Origin: Acetobacteraceae bacterium | GTDB lineage: Bacteria; Pseudomonadota; Alphaproteobacteria; Acetobacterales; Acetobacteraceae | Direction: 5' to 3' | DNA length: 64,000 nucleotides | Assembly (NCBI GenBank): GCA_027451405.1 | Contig: DAIDJM010000059.1 | Location: 1-64,000, forward strand | Shown: one piece after another, positions 45,418 through 54,439 of the stretch | How positions within the stretch are numbered: position 1 is the first letter of the stretch | Layout of the letters: each line of letters starts with the position of its first letter | Program-made: the position numbers and the translations under genes | The notes under the pieces: model-generated | Told to the model about the DNA's origin: nothing | Databases searched by the model: none | Seen by the model: the letters and a program-made list of their open reading frames with translations, nothing else

Positions 45418-46311
45418 CTACAGCGTGATCCGCATCCCGTCATAGGCGACCTCGAATCCGGCCCCGGCGCATTCCGCGCGTTCGGGGGAATCGTCGAGCA
45501 GGATGGGATTGGTGTTGTTGATATGAAAGAAAATCCGCCGCGCCCGCAGCCCGGCCAGTGAAGTGAGCGACCCGCCGGCCCCGGAGAGCGGCACATGCCC
45601 CATGCGCCGGCTGGTCTTGGCGCTCATCCCGGCGCGGATCATTTCCTCGTCATCATAAAGCGTGCCGTCGAACAGCAGCAGATCGGCCGGCGCCAGAGCC
45701 TCGAGGACCGCCGGCGTGATCTCGGCGCAACCGGGTGCCGCGATCGCCACACGGCCCTTCGCATCAAGACGGGCGGCGTAGGTGGGCGCGGCCTCGGCGC
45801 GCGCCGCCTGGCGGTCTTCCTGATACAGCGGAACCTTGCCGGGCATCGGCAACAAACGCACCGTCATTCCGTCACCGAGATCGGCCGCCTGGCCCGGTGC
45901 CAGCGCCTCGCGCACCACGAGCGCGGGGTCGAGCGAGGCAAAAAGACTGTTCCCAGCGAGAATGTCGAGAATTGCCCTGGGCGCCAGAATGCGCAGCCTG
46001 TGCTGCTCGCGGAGCGCCAGCAGTCCCGCGATACCGTCCACATCGGCGCTGATCAGCACCACCGTGTCGACCGGAGAATGACGCGTGCCGGCAGGTGGGG
46101 CGAGTTCCTGGGTGGCAAGGATCTGCTGGCGGAGGTCGGGCGAGGCGCCGATCAACGTCCAGCGCGCCCCGTCAGGGCTGACGGCGAGCTGAGCCTGTGT
46201 GCGGGGACGGGCGGCCGGATCCCCGCTCCGCGCGCGCGCGCAATTCGCGCAGCCGCAATTCCATTGCGGGAAACCGCCGCCGGCGGCGGCGCCTTGGACG
46301 ATGAGGTGCAT
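45418..46311 (-). CDS. pqqB: Pyrroloquinoline quinone biosynthesis protein PqqB
   Basis: A 297-residue protein starting at ATG 46311. The N-terminus MHLIVQGAAAGGGFPQWNCG and the CxCxxC cluster C19-C21-C24 (structural zinc) are diagnostic. The metallo-beta-lactamase core continues with VLISADVDGIAGLL, LLLFDGTLYDDEEM and IFFHINNTNPIL. PqqB acts in PQQ synthesis, probably hydroxylating the Tyr of the crosslinked peptide. The other pqq genes are not in the window, so it is an orphan here. Its 5' end abuts a repeat. Confidence 0.93.
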   Translation of the reverse strand: MHLIVQGAAAGGGFPQWNCGCANCARARSGDPAARPRTQAQLAVSPDGARWTLIGASPDLRQQILATQELAPPAGTRHSPVDTVVLISADVDGIAGLLALREQHRLRILAPRAILDILAGNSLFASLDPALVVREALAPGQAADLGDGMTVRLLPMPGKVPLYQEDRQAARAEAAPTYAARLDAKGRVAIAAPGCAEITPAVLEALAPADLLLFDGTLYDDEEMIRAGMSAKTSRRMGHVPLSGAGGSLTSLAGLRARRIFFHINNTNPILLDDSPERAECAGAGFEVAYDGMRITL

Positions 46312-46317
46312 TCTTTT

Positions 46318-46527
46318 GGCCTCCGGCGGGCAGGGGGGCTTTGCCCCTCGCCATTGGTGCTTGAACCAATGGCGCACTCAATGGCGAACCCCACTGGGGC
46401 CGAAAGGCCCCAGACCCCGTTTCTTTAGAAAGTCGCCCCAGCGAGCAAGGCCTATTCAAGGCGATGGGGTCTAGGGCCTCTCGGCCCCGGCTTGTCCCGG
46501 GCAGAGCCCGGGCCGCCGGAGGCACGC
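46318..46527. repeat. GC-rich intergenic repeat, double inverted copy (copy 9)
   Basis: It starts GGCCTCCGGCGGGCAGGGGGGCTTTGCCCC and ends with CCCGGGCAGAGCCCGGG and CCGCCGGAGGCACGC. Hairpin CTGGGGCCGAAAGGCCCCAG lies in the left half and a mutated version (TAGGGCCTCTCGGCCCC) in the right half. An ATTGGTGCTTGAACCAAT hairpin lies in the middle. The right half is inside the coding 3' end of the photolyase gene. Confidence 0.8.
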
Positions 46528-48038
46528 AACCGCAAAAAAGCTTCGGCGTCGGCCACGATTTCCCTGCGCCTCGCCTCGCTCATCGCGGCCAGCGTGCGAT
46601 ACGGCATCCCCATGCGCGGATTGCGCGACAGAGCCCGCTCGTTCTCGATCAGGAAGTTCCAATAGAGGTAATTGAACGGGCAGGCCTTCGGGCCCGCTTT
46701 TGCCTTCACGTCATAGGCGCAGCGGCCGCAATAATCCGACATGCGGTCGATATAGGCTCCCGAGGCCGCGTAAGGTTTCGACGCCAGAACGCCGCCATCG
46801 GCGAACAGGATCATGCCGTGCACATTGGGCAATTCCACCCAATCATAGGCATCGGCATAGACCACGAGATACCATTCCTCCACCTGCCGCGGCTCGATGC
46901 CGGCGAGCAGCGCGAAATTGCCGGTGACCATCAGGCGCTGAATGTGGTGCGCGTAGGCGTGACGCCGCGTGTCGCGCACGACCTCCGCGATGCAATTCAT
47001 GTCGGTCTCGCCGGACCAGTAGAACCACGGCAAATCGCGCTTCGCACCGAGCGCGTTCGTCGTCGCATAGTCCGGCATCCGGTGCCAGTAGATGCCGCGG
47101 ATATATTCGCGCCAGCCGAGAATTTGCCGCACGAAGCCCTCGACCGCATTGAGCGGCGCGGTGCCGGCTTCATAGGCCTTTACAGCGCCCTCGCAGACTT
47201 CGCGCGGAGACAGGAGCCCGCAATTCAAATAAGGCGAGATGACAGCGTGGAACAGGAACGGCTCGCCGCTCTTCATCGCATCCTGATAATCGCCGAACGC
47301 CGGCAGTCCATGCCGCAGGAAATGCGCCAGCGCCCGCAGCGCCTCGGCGCGCGTCACCGCCCAGCCGAATGGCTCGAGATCGCCGAAATGGTCCGCGAAG
47401 CGCTGGGCCACGAGCGACAGCACGTCGCGCGTCACCGCGTCGGGGGTGAAGCGCGGCAGAGCCGGCACGCGGGTACGCGCCGGCAAGCGCTTGCGGTTTT
47501 CCGCGTCGAAATTCCACTGCCCGCCCGCGGGCTTGTCCTGCTCCATGAGGAGTCCGGTCTCGCACCGCATCTCGCGATAGAAGAACTCCATGCGATACTG
47601 GCTACGCCCTCCGGCCCATTCCGCGAAACGCTGGCGGGAGCAGAAGAAACGCGTATCGGCCCGGATATGCACGGGAATGCCGAACGCTGCTTCCCAGCCG
47701 CGCATCGCCTGCTCGACCCGCCACTCGCCAGGTTCGGTGACAATCAGCCGGTCAGGTCGATGACGCGCGATCGCGCGCCCCACCTCGCCGGTGAAGCTGC
47801 CGGTATTGCCGGGATCGTCGAGCCGCACGTAATCGACGCATAGACCCGCCGCCTTCAAATCGGCCGCGAAATGCCGCATCGCCGAGAGAATGAGCGCGAT
47901 CTTCTGCTTGTGATGGCGAACGTACCGCGTCTCCTCGTCGGCCTCGACGAGCAGGATCACGTCATCCGGCGCGGTGTCGGCCAGCGCGGCGAGCTCGCGC
48001 GAGAGCTGGTCCCCGAGGACCAGTCGCAAGGCCGGCAT
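46452..48038 (-). CDS. phrB: FeS-BCP type (6-4) photolyase, PhrB family
   Basis: A 528-residue protein. The four FeS-cluster cysteines are C349, C437, C440 and C453, almost the same numbering as in the characterised Agrobacterium PhrB (C350, C438, C441, C454). FAD-domain features include WREYIRGIYWHRMPDY and MVTGNFALLAG. It uses blue light to repair DNA photoproducts. It is the last gene of the nine-gene cluster, 3 nt after the S9 peptidase. The last about 25 residues (SGGPGSARDKPGPRGPRP...) are encoded by the repeat. Confidence 0.92.
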   Translation of the reverse strand: MPALRLVLGDQLSRELAALADTAPDDVILLVEADEETRYVRHHKQKIALILSAMRHFAADLKAAGLCVDYVRLDDPGNTGSFTGEVGRAIARHRPDRLIVTEPGEWRVEQAMRGWEAAFGIPVHIRADTRFFCSRQRFAEWAGGRSQYRMEFFYREMRCETGLLMEQDKPAGGQWNFDAENRKRLPARTRVPALPRFTPDAVTRDVLSLVAQRFADHFGDLEPFGWAVTRAEALRALAHFLRHGLPAFGDYQDAMKSGEPFLFHAVISPYLNCGLLSPREVCEGAVKAYEAGTAPLNAVEGFVRQILGWREYIRGIYWHRMPDYATTNALGAKRDLPWFYWSGETDMNCIAEVVRDTRRHAYAHHIQRLMVTGNFALLAGIEPRQVEEWYLVVYADAYDWVELPNVHGMILFADGGVLASKPYAASGAYIDRMSDYCGRCAYDVKAKAGPKACPFNYLYWNFLIENERALSRNPRMGMPYRTLAAMSEARRREIVADAEAFLRLRASGGPGSARDKPGPRGPRPHRLE

Positions 48039-48041
48039 GGC

Positions 48042-50024
48042 TCAATGCTTGCCGTGGGTCTCCAGCGCGGCTTTCAGCCCGGGCACGTAATCGGCGCCGC
48101 TCAGCACCTCAAGGCTGGAGCCCTTGAAATCCTCGCCGATCGGCTGGGCCCGGCCATGCAGGCAGGCCGCCAGAAACCCTTCCTCAATCGCATTGAACGA
48201 GGTGCGGTTCTCCGGCCGCGCGAAACCATGCCCCTCATCGGGATAGAGCACATACGTGACCGGCACGTGCTTCGCGCGCATGGCCGCGACGATCTGATCC
48301 GATTCCCGCTTGTTCACACGAGGATCGTTCGCACCCTGACCGATCAGCAGCGGACGCACGATCTGATCGGCATAGGTGAGCGGCGACTCGGCCTTGAGCA
48401 GCTCCCGGCCCGCCGCGGTGCTCGGGTCGCCCATGCGCTGGACCATCTGCTCGTAGCCGGATTTCCAATAGGGCGGAATGGTCTGCAGCAGGGTGAACAG
48501 GTTCGAGGGGCCGACGATATCGACACCGCAGGCAAACGTCGTCGGGTGCATCGAAAGGCCCGCAAGCGTCGCATACCCGCCATAGCTGCCGCCGGTGATC
48601 GCCACCTGATCGGCCGTGGTGACGCCGTGCTGGATGACCCAGCTGACGCCGTCGAGCAGGTCGTCCTCCATCGCCCGGCCCCATTGCTTGTCGCCGGCGG
48701 CGATGAACGCTTTCCCGAAACCCGTGGAGCCGCGGTAATTGACCGAGAGCACCGCATAGCCCCGGTTCGCGAGCCATTGGTGCTCCGGATCGTAACCGTA
48801 ACTGTCCCGTGACCAGGGCCCACCATGTACCGCGAGCACGAGCGGTGCAGGTCCTTTTGTGTCCGGCCGGGTCAGATAGGCGGTCAGCAGCTTCCCGTCG
48901 CGAGCCGGAAAGGTGAAGGCCTCCATCGGCAGCAACTTGTATTTCTCGAGCTCGGGACGAGCCGTGAACAGCTTCGTCAGCTGCTTTTTCTGGCGGTCGT
49001 AGAGATAGAACGCCGCCGGCTCGGTCACCTTGTCGATGGCGACGGTCCAGAGACGGTCATCATCGGTCTGGCTGATCACCGACCATTGGCCCTGCGCGGT
49101 CTTGTCGAGGAAATCGATGTCCGCGCGGTAGGTGTCGTCGAGCGGCGTCCACCGTGTCTTGAGATATTCCACCGCATAGGCATGCACCGTACCGGTCATG
49201 GGATCGGTCAGCACACCGCCGATATCGGCGCGGGGATCGGCCGCGATCAGGGTTTCCTTCCCGGTCGCGAGATCGATTTTCTCGAGAGCCGCCGTGTCGC
49301 GCCCGCGGCTATCGATGATGTAGGCGAAGTCCGCGCCCTTCGGGATACCCGCGATCGAGGTGGTGAGGCCATCCTCGAACGGAATATCGAGCAGCTTCGC
49401 GGTCTTGCCGTCGGGGAGCAGTTTGAGGATCGTGTAGCTGCCGTCCGGGTTCACCTGCTGCGCCAGACGGGGCACGAGGTTGAAATCGACCACGAAGCCT
49501 GCGAGCCCGTCGCCTTTGCGCAGCATCGTGAGCTTACCGGACGCGAGTTCCAGCCGGTAGAGATCGTGCCAGTGCGGATCGCGATTGTTCAGGCCGATCA
49601 GGATCGCGTCCTTCACGATCGGGCTTTCCGCCTCGATCTCGACCCGTGTGTCCTTGAAGGGCGTATAATCGGTGACTTTCCCGGAGGCGAGATCGATGCC
49701 GTGCAGCAGGAAATTTTCGCTACCCCCTTTGTCCTGCATGTAGAGCATGCGACTGCCGTCGGGGGAGAAGAAGAAAATCCGTAGCGGACGGTCGGTCTCG
49801 TGCGTGATGGGCTTCGCCGCGCTGATATCGCCGGCGGGGCCGAGCCATACATTCATGACGCCGCCTACCGGCGCCGAGAAGGCCAGCTTCGTCCCGTCCG
49901 GACTGAGCATGGCGCCGGCCCGGCTCGGATTGCCGAACAGGACCTGACGGGGAATGAGCGGGGGCTGATCGGCAGCGTGCGCCAGCGAGACAAAGAATAC
50001 CGAGCCGAGCAGCAGTTTCTTCAT
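48042..50024 (-). CDS. Exported S9 family peptidase (prolyl oligopeptidase / DPP-like)
   Basis: A 660-residue protein with a signal peptide (MKKLLLGSVFFVSLAHAA). A beta-propeller occupies about residues 30-370. The alpha/beta-hydrolase domain has LAVHGGPWSRDSYG, nucleophile S480 (GGSYGGYA), D567 (GANDPRV) and H599 (DEGHGFARPENR). It is a periplasmic serine peptidase. Its ATG overlaps the stop of the CgeB-like gene before it (ATGA), and photolyase follows after 3 nt, so it is in the same operon as the glycan genes. Confidence 0.9.
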   Translation of the reverse strand: MKKLLLGSVFFVSLAHAADQPPLIPRQVLFGNPSRAGAMLSPDGTKLAFSAPVGGVMNVWLGPAGDISAAKPITHETDRPLRIFFFSPDGSRMLYMQDKGGSENFLLHGIDLASGKVTDYTPFKDTRVEIEAESPIVKDAILIGLNNRDPHWHDLYRLELASGKLTMLRKGDGLAGFVVDFNLVPRLAQQVNPDGSYTILKLLPDGKTAKLLDIPFEDGLTTSIAGIPKGADFAYIIDSRGRDTAALEKIDLATGKETLIAADPRADIGGVLTDPMTGTVHAYAVEYLKTRWTPLDDTYRADIDFLDKTAQGQWSVISQTDDDRLWTVAIDKVTEPAAFYLYDRQKKQLTKLFTARPELEKYKLLPMEAFTFPARDGKLLTAYLTRPDTKGPAPLVLAVHGGPWSRDSYGYDPEHQWLANRGYAVLSVNYRGSTGFGKAFIAAGDKQWGRAMEDDLLDGVSWVIQHGVTTADQVAITGGSYGGYATLAGLSMHPTTFACGVDIVGPSNLFTLLQTIPPYWKSGYEQMVQRMGDPSTAAGRELLKAESPLTYADQIVRPLLIGQGANDPRVNKRESDQIVAAMRAKHVPVTYVLYPDEGHGFARPENRTSFNAIEEGFLAACLHGRAQPIGEDFKGSSLEVLSGADYVPGLKAALETHGKH

Positions 50025-51157
50025 GACGTTTCTGTAACCTCAAGCCCTGCGGGCCGTCCGGATTTGGCCCGCGATCCTGGGCTTGCGACCGCGGGACTTT
50101 TCTCCAGAACGCGCTCCAGCGCAAGAGCCCGGGCGGCAGCGGTGTGCTCGGCCAGAACCCGCGCGCGGGCGGCGATGCCGATCCTGCGGCGCCGTTCCGG
50201 CATCATCTCCAGCAGGGGCAGGATGTCGGAACTCTGTTCGGCGATCCGGATTTCGCTGCCGATCCGAAAGAACGTGCCGATGCCCGGCCACGGATCGGAC
50301 ACGATCGGCGTCGCGCAGGCGCCGGCCTCGAACAAGCGAACGCTCGGGCTATAGCCTGCCTCGATCATGTCGGCACGTGTGACGTTCAGGGTCCAGGCCA
50401 GGCTGTTGTAGAATTCCGCGTGCCGTCCCGGTGGGACATGCTCGATCCGGTCGACGTTGGAGGGCCAGGCGATGGAAGCAGGGTATTGCGGCCCAGCAAC
50501 GACGAACCGCAGATCCGGGCGCCGGCGCGCCGGTTCCAAAAGCAGCCGTTCCAGCATGGGCTGCCGGTCGATGCTATACGTGCCGAGATACCCGAGAGAC
50601 CAGCGCGCCGGCAGCGGCGCAGCGGCCGGCCCATAAAGCGCGGGATCGACGGCGCAGAACAGCGCCTGCGCGTCGCGGGCCCCATAGTCTCGTTCGAGGC
50701 GCCTCAGCGTCGGCCCACCTGTGAACGAAAGATAGTGATCGAAACATGGCACGATGTCCGGCGCGAGATAGGGGCACTCGCCGGCATCCAGAGCCGCGAG
50801 CGTGACCGGTGTATCGATGTCGTAAAATGCCAGCCGCCGCGCCCAGGGACGCAGTCGGCGGATCACCCTGGCCCCGTCCGCGACGAACGAACCGACGACC
50901 ACGAGATCGGCGCTTTCGATGGCAGCGCGGAAGGCATGGAGGTCGGCCACCTCATCGTAAAACGCCAGTCGGCAAAAGGAGGGATCGGCCAGATCGCGCT
51001 CCGCGGCATACCAGGGCCGGTCGCACTCCAGAAACAGAATATCATGCCCACGATCGCCCAGCGCTTTGAGCAGCGCGCGATAGGTCGTGGCATGTCCGTT
51101 GCCCCAGGAGGAGCTGAGCGTCAGCCCCACGAAAACGAAGGAGAGGCGCCGTTTCAT
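50021..51157 (-). CDS. CgeB-like glycosyltransferase, third of a tandem trio
   Basis: A 378-residue protein. The N-terminus RLSFVFVGLTLSSSWGNGHATTYRALLKAL resembles the start of the two genes before it. The C-terminal domain has ARHAEFYNSLAWTLNVTRADM-type and YSPSVRLFEAGACATPIVSDPW, the CgeB/GT-B donor-site region. It probably transfers a sugar to a lipid or glycan in the cytoplasm. It overlaps both neighbours by ATGA. The sugar is unknown. Confidence 0.83.
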   Translation of the reverse strand: MKRRLSFVFVGLTLSSSWGNGHATTYRALLKALGDRGHDILFLECDRPWYAAERDLADPSFCRLAFYDEVADLHAFRAAIESADLVVVGSFVADGARVIRRLRPWARRLAFYDIDTPVTLAALDAGECPYLAPDIVPCFDHYLSFTGGPTLRRLERDYGARDAQALFCAVDPALYGPAAAPLPARWSLGYLGTYSIDRQPMLERLLLEPARRRPDLRFVVAGPQYPASIAWPSNVDRIEHVPPGRHAEFYNSLAWTLNVTRADMIEAGYSPSVRLFEAGACATPIVSDPWPGIGTFFRIGSEIRIAEQSSDILPLLEMMPERRRRIGIAARARVLAEHTAAARALALERVLEKSPAVASPGSRAKSGRPAGLEVTETS

Positions 51158-52248
51158 GCGGCACGCTGGGCGCGTTTGCGGGCCAGCGCGTCCTGCAGGA
51201 TTTCATTCACCTGCGCTGCACGCGCCGCGTAACTATGGTCCGCAACGGCGCGGCGGCGGGCTGCCTCCCCGATTTCTCGAGCGCGCGCCGGGGTGAGGGC
51301 GGCGAGATGGGCCGCGACCGCATCGCCATCGTCCGCGACGAGAATTTCCTGGCCAGGCGCGAAAAAGCAATCGATACCATCCCACCGGTCGGTGATGATG
51401 CATGCCCCTGCGCCGGCCGCCTCGAACACGCGGGTGGCGGGGGAATAGCCAACCTCCGCCATGCTGTCGCGCGCCACGTTCAGCACCGCGAGCGCAGACG
51501 CATTGAGTGCATTATGGCGCTCGCTCTTCACATGTCCGAGCCAGCGCACATTGGCAGGCAGAAGCCGGTCTTCCCAGCCGGCGCCGCCCAAGAGAAAGGC
51601 GCGAGTCGAATCAATCCCGGCGGCTCTGAAGAAAAATTCGTCGATGCGCGCCTCGCGGTCAGGCAAACGGTTCGCCAGTAAGGCCAGATCGCAGATCAGA
51701 TCGGAGTCAGGCGGAACCGGGAAATGCGTTGTCCCATCGAGACCGTTATAGATCGGCTGGCAGCCGCGCGCCCCCGCCCGGCGATAGGCCTCAACCACCG
51801 GCGGTCCGCCGCCATAGGTAAAGACGAGATCCAGACCCCCCAGTGCGTCGCGCAAGACGGCCTCCTGTCCCCGCCGCAACGCCGCGAGTGTGGCAGGCGC
51901 GTCGACATCCCAGAAAATACGGAGCGCGTCCTCTCGCGCGCAGCGCGAGATCCCCGCGAGCAAAACATCGTCGAATACGCCGACGCCGCTCGCCTTGATG
52001 ACGACATCCGCAAGCGCTGCCTGCTGCAGAGCGCGACGGACACCCTCCGGGGTCGCCGGATAGACGCTGACCTGCGCCCAATCGGGCGGATCGATATCGC
52101 GATGCGCCTGACGATCGAACGCGTCCGGCTCATAAAACGAAATGCTGTGGCCCAGCGCCGCCAGTGCCCGCAGCACGCCGCGATAATACGTCGCGGCACC
52201 GTTCCAGTAGCAGGAAAGCAAGCTCGACCCGTAAAAGGCAATGCGCAT
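51154..52248 (-). CDS. CgeB-like glycosyltransferase, second of a tandem trio
   Basis: A 364-residue protein. It begins MRIAFYGSSLLSCYWNGAATYYRGVLRALA and has HNALNASALAVLNVARDSMA and YSPATRVFEAAGAGACIITD, like its neighbours. It is probably a GT-B transferase. Its start and the previous stop share 1 nt, and it overlaps the next gene by 4 nt. It differs enough from its neighbours to be a separate activity rather than a recent copy. Confidence 0.83.
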   Translation of the reverse strand: MRIAFYGSSLLSCYWNGAATYYRGVLRALAALGHSISFYEPDAFDRQAHRDIDPPDWAQVSVYPATPEGVRRALQQAALADVVIKASGVGVFDDVLLAGISRCAREDALRIFWDVDAPATLAALRRGQEAVLRDALGGLDLVFTYGGGPPVVEAYRRAGARGCQPIYNGLDGTTHFPVPPDSDLICDLALLANRLPDREARIDEFFFRAAGIDSTRAFLLGGAGWEDRLLPANVRWLGHVKSERHNALNASALAVLNVARDSMAEVGYSPATRVFEAAGAGACIITDRWDGIDCFFAPGQEILVADDGDAVAAHLAALTPARAREIGEAARRRAVADHSYAARAAQVNEILQDALARKRAQRAA

Positions 52249-53345
52249 TACACCCGTTCCGCCCTCTGTTTGAACTGCTCCACGTGCTCCACCAATTCCA
52301 GCGCACGATGCATGCAGCTATGGCGTTCGCGGATCCGAGTCAGGCCCGATTGGGCGAGAGCTTGGCCAAAAGCCGGGTCGTGGTGAAGCGCCCGCATATG
52401 CTTTGTCATCTCCTCTCGGCTATGCGCCACGAGGAAATCGTCGCCAGCTCGGAACAGGCCTTCGCGATCCTCCCATGGCGCGCAGATCAGCGGAACACCG
52501 CAGGCGAGCGCCTCAAAAACGCGGATGGTCGGGATGCCCGGGAGCTGTCTCGCATAGAATCCGCGTGGAACATGAACCGTGAATTCAGGACGCGAGAATA
52601 CCTGCGGAACATCCGCATTGGCCAGCCAGCCATGATAACGCGCCCCGTGGCGCTTCAGGGTCGCCAGCGCCGGCTCCGGATAACGGACACCATAGATGTC
52701 GAGTGCTGTTTGACTATCCCGACAGGGAACAAGGAGAAAATCCACCAGCGCCTCGCTGCGCTCATCGTCGCCCCAATTGCCGATCCAGACGCATCCGTGC
52801 CTCGGCGTTTCCGATACGATGGAGTAAAAATGCGTCGTATCCGCGGCCTCGTGCCAGACCTGAGCGCGGCTTCCCCAGCCCCACTTCCGATAGATTTCTG
52901 CGAGTGCCTCGCCGAAGGCCAGCACACCATCATAATCGCCCAGATCATGCGTACGCAGCGATTCGGGATCGCTGAGCGCGCGATGGTGCGTGTCATGGAA
53001 CAGGAGCGTGAAGCCCGCGCTGCGCCGCCAGCGCCCAAGGGCGGTAATGATGTCGGAATCGTTCCATTCATGAACGATGACGAGATCGCTGTCGCCCACG
53101 AGCCCCGCGATATCCTCTGGGCAGGCGTAGGTCACGACTGGCAGATCGGCGAAGGACGACGCGAAGCGATCCTCGGCATCGGAGGCATCCTGCCGGAGAT
53201 GGCTGCGGCTCCAGCCTCCCTCAGGTTCGCAGGCAATGGCATCGTGACCGAGTTTTCGCAGAGCGCGCAGAACGCCGCGCTGAAAATGCGCGTTGCCGTG
53301 ATTCCAGCATGAGACGAGCGAGTGTGTGAAATAGAGGATACGCAT
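52248..53345 (-). CDS. CgeB-like glycosyltransferase, first of a tandem trio
   Basis: A 365-residue protein from ATG 53345; a longer upstream frame lies inside the previous gene. It begins MRILYFTHSLVSCWNHGNAHFQRGVL. LLFHDTHHRALS and IPTIRVFEALACGVPLICAPWED are the GT-B acceptor and donor segments. The ATG shares one nt with the preceding stop. One 60-nt line here (52681-52740) has 28 G/C, well below the typical GC of this genome. Confidence 0.83.
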   Translation of the reverse strand: MRILYFTHSLVSCWNHGNAHFQRGVLRALRKLGHDAIACEPEGGWSRSHLRQDASDAEDRFASSFADLPVVTYACPEDIAGLVGDSDLVIVHEWNDSDIITALGRWRRSAGFTLLFHDTHHRALSDPESLRTHDLGDYDGVLAFGEALAEIYRKWGWGSRAQVWHEAADTTHFYSIVSETPRHGCVWIGNWGDDERSEALVDFLLVPCRDSQTALDIYGVRYPEPALATLKRHGARYHGWLANADVPQVFSRPEFTVHVPRGFYARQLPGIPTIRVFEALACGVPLICAPWEDREGLFRAGDDFLVAHSREEMTKHMRALHHDPAFGQALAQSGLTRIRERHSCMHRALELVEHVEQFKQRAERV

Positions 53346-54439
53346 CAGGCCGCCGGCCTGACCTCGTCGTAATCCCGGCGTGCCAAGGCATGCACATGCA
53401 GGGTCCGGCGAGCCATGGAATCGGCAGTAAAACAGAGTGCCCGTCGACGGGCAGCGGCGCCGAGCTGGAACCGGGTCGCCGGGTCGGCCATCAGCTCGCC
53501 GATACATTCCGCCCAGACGGTCGGATCATCGGCCGGCAGGAACAGCGCGGCTCCCTCCCACAGCTCGCGGAAAGTGGGAATATCGGAGAGCAGGAGAGGC
53601 GTTCCGAGAGAGGCGGCTTCGAGCACGGCGAGTCCGAATGGTTCATATCGCGCGGGCGAAGCAAAAAGCGCGGCGCTCGCCATGCAGCAACGAAGATTCG
53701 GACCAGACAGAACGCCCAAGGGCTGCATATGCTGCGGTACAAATCCGGCATTCGCGGGCCCATGCAAAGGACCGGCGACCCGCACGGGTAAGGCAATTCG
53801 CGCGGCGACGGCATCGAGCAGCCGCATGCCCTTGGCTTCATCCCAGATCCGCCCCGCGGAGAGAATGACGCTTTCCCGACCGGCAACGATGTCGGGTGCC
53901 GGCGGAATGCCGTTCGGAACGATTTCGAGTCGCGACAGGGCCGTGCCGTAAACCGCCTCGATTTGCGTGGCCAATGCCGCGGTCGGCGCAATCAGCGCGT
54001 CGCAATGGCGTGCGCCGGCAGCAAGCGCCTGCGTGCGCCAAGCCAGATCCGCAGGCAACGGACCTCGTCGTTGCGCCCGCCACCATGTACCGACACAGGA
54101 ATGAACGACCGCCACGCAGGGACACTCGAACGGTTCCAGGGCATAAGCCGGGCTGTGCAGATGAACCGCATCGGCCCGCAACTCCTGCGCCACTGCCACG
54201 AGCCGCCGCGAGACGCCGCGAAGCGCACCCGCATCGGAGACCATCCAGTCGAGATCGAGTCCAGTCGCAACCCAGACCAGACCATCGGCTTCGGCGCGAG
54301 CAGTTTCCGAGGGGGGTGGACCAAGTACGGCAAGCGTGCACTCCACGCCAAACCGGCGAAACTCGCGTGCGAGCGTGCAACTATATTGCCAGACGCCACC
54401 GACCGCGTCAGTGGTCAGCAGCAGGGAGCGTGGTGGCAT
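53345..54439 (-). CDS. Glycosyltransferase family 4-like protein
   Basis: A 364-residue protein. The N-terminal domain has LLTTDAVGGVWQYSCTLAREF, the GT4 'GG' loop, and VAVVHSCVGTWW. The C-terminal donor domain has VILSAGRIWDEAKGMRLL, then CCMASAALFASPARYEPFGLAVLEAASLGTPLLLSD with the E-x7-E signature. It transfers a sugar from a nucleotide donor. It overlaps the radical SAM gene by 25 nt. Confidence 0.9.
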   Translation of the reverse strand: MPPRSLLLTTDAVGGVWQYSCTLAREFRRFGVECTLAVLGPPPSETARAEADGLVWVATGLDLDWMVSDAGALRGVSRRLVAVAQELRADAVHLHSPAYALEPFECPCVAVVHSCVGTWWRAQRRGPLPADLAWRTQALAAGARHCDALIAPTAALATQIEAVYGTALSRLEIVPNGIPPAPDIVAGRESVILSAGRIWDEAKGMRLLDAVAARIALPVRVAGPLHGPANAGFVPQHMQPLGVLSGPNLRCCMASAALFASPARYEPFGLAVLEAASLGTPLLLSDIPTFRELWEGAALFLPADDPTVWAECIGELMADPATRFQLGAAARRRALCFTADSMARRTLHVHALARRDYDEVRPAA

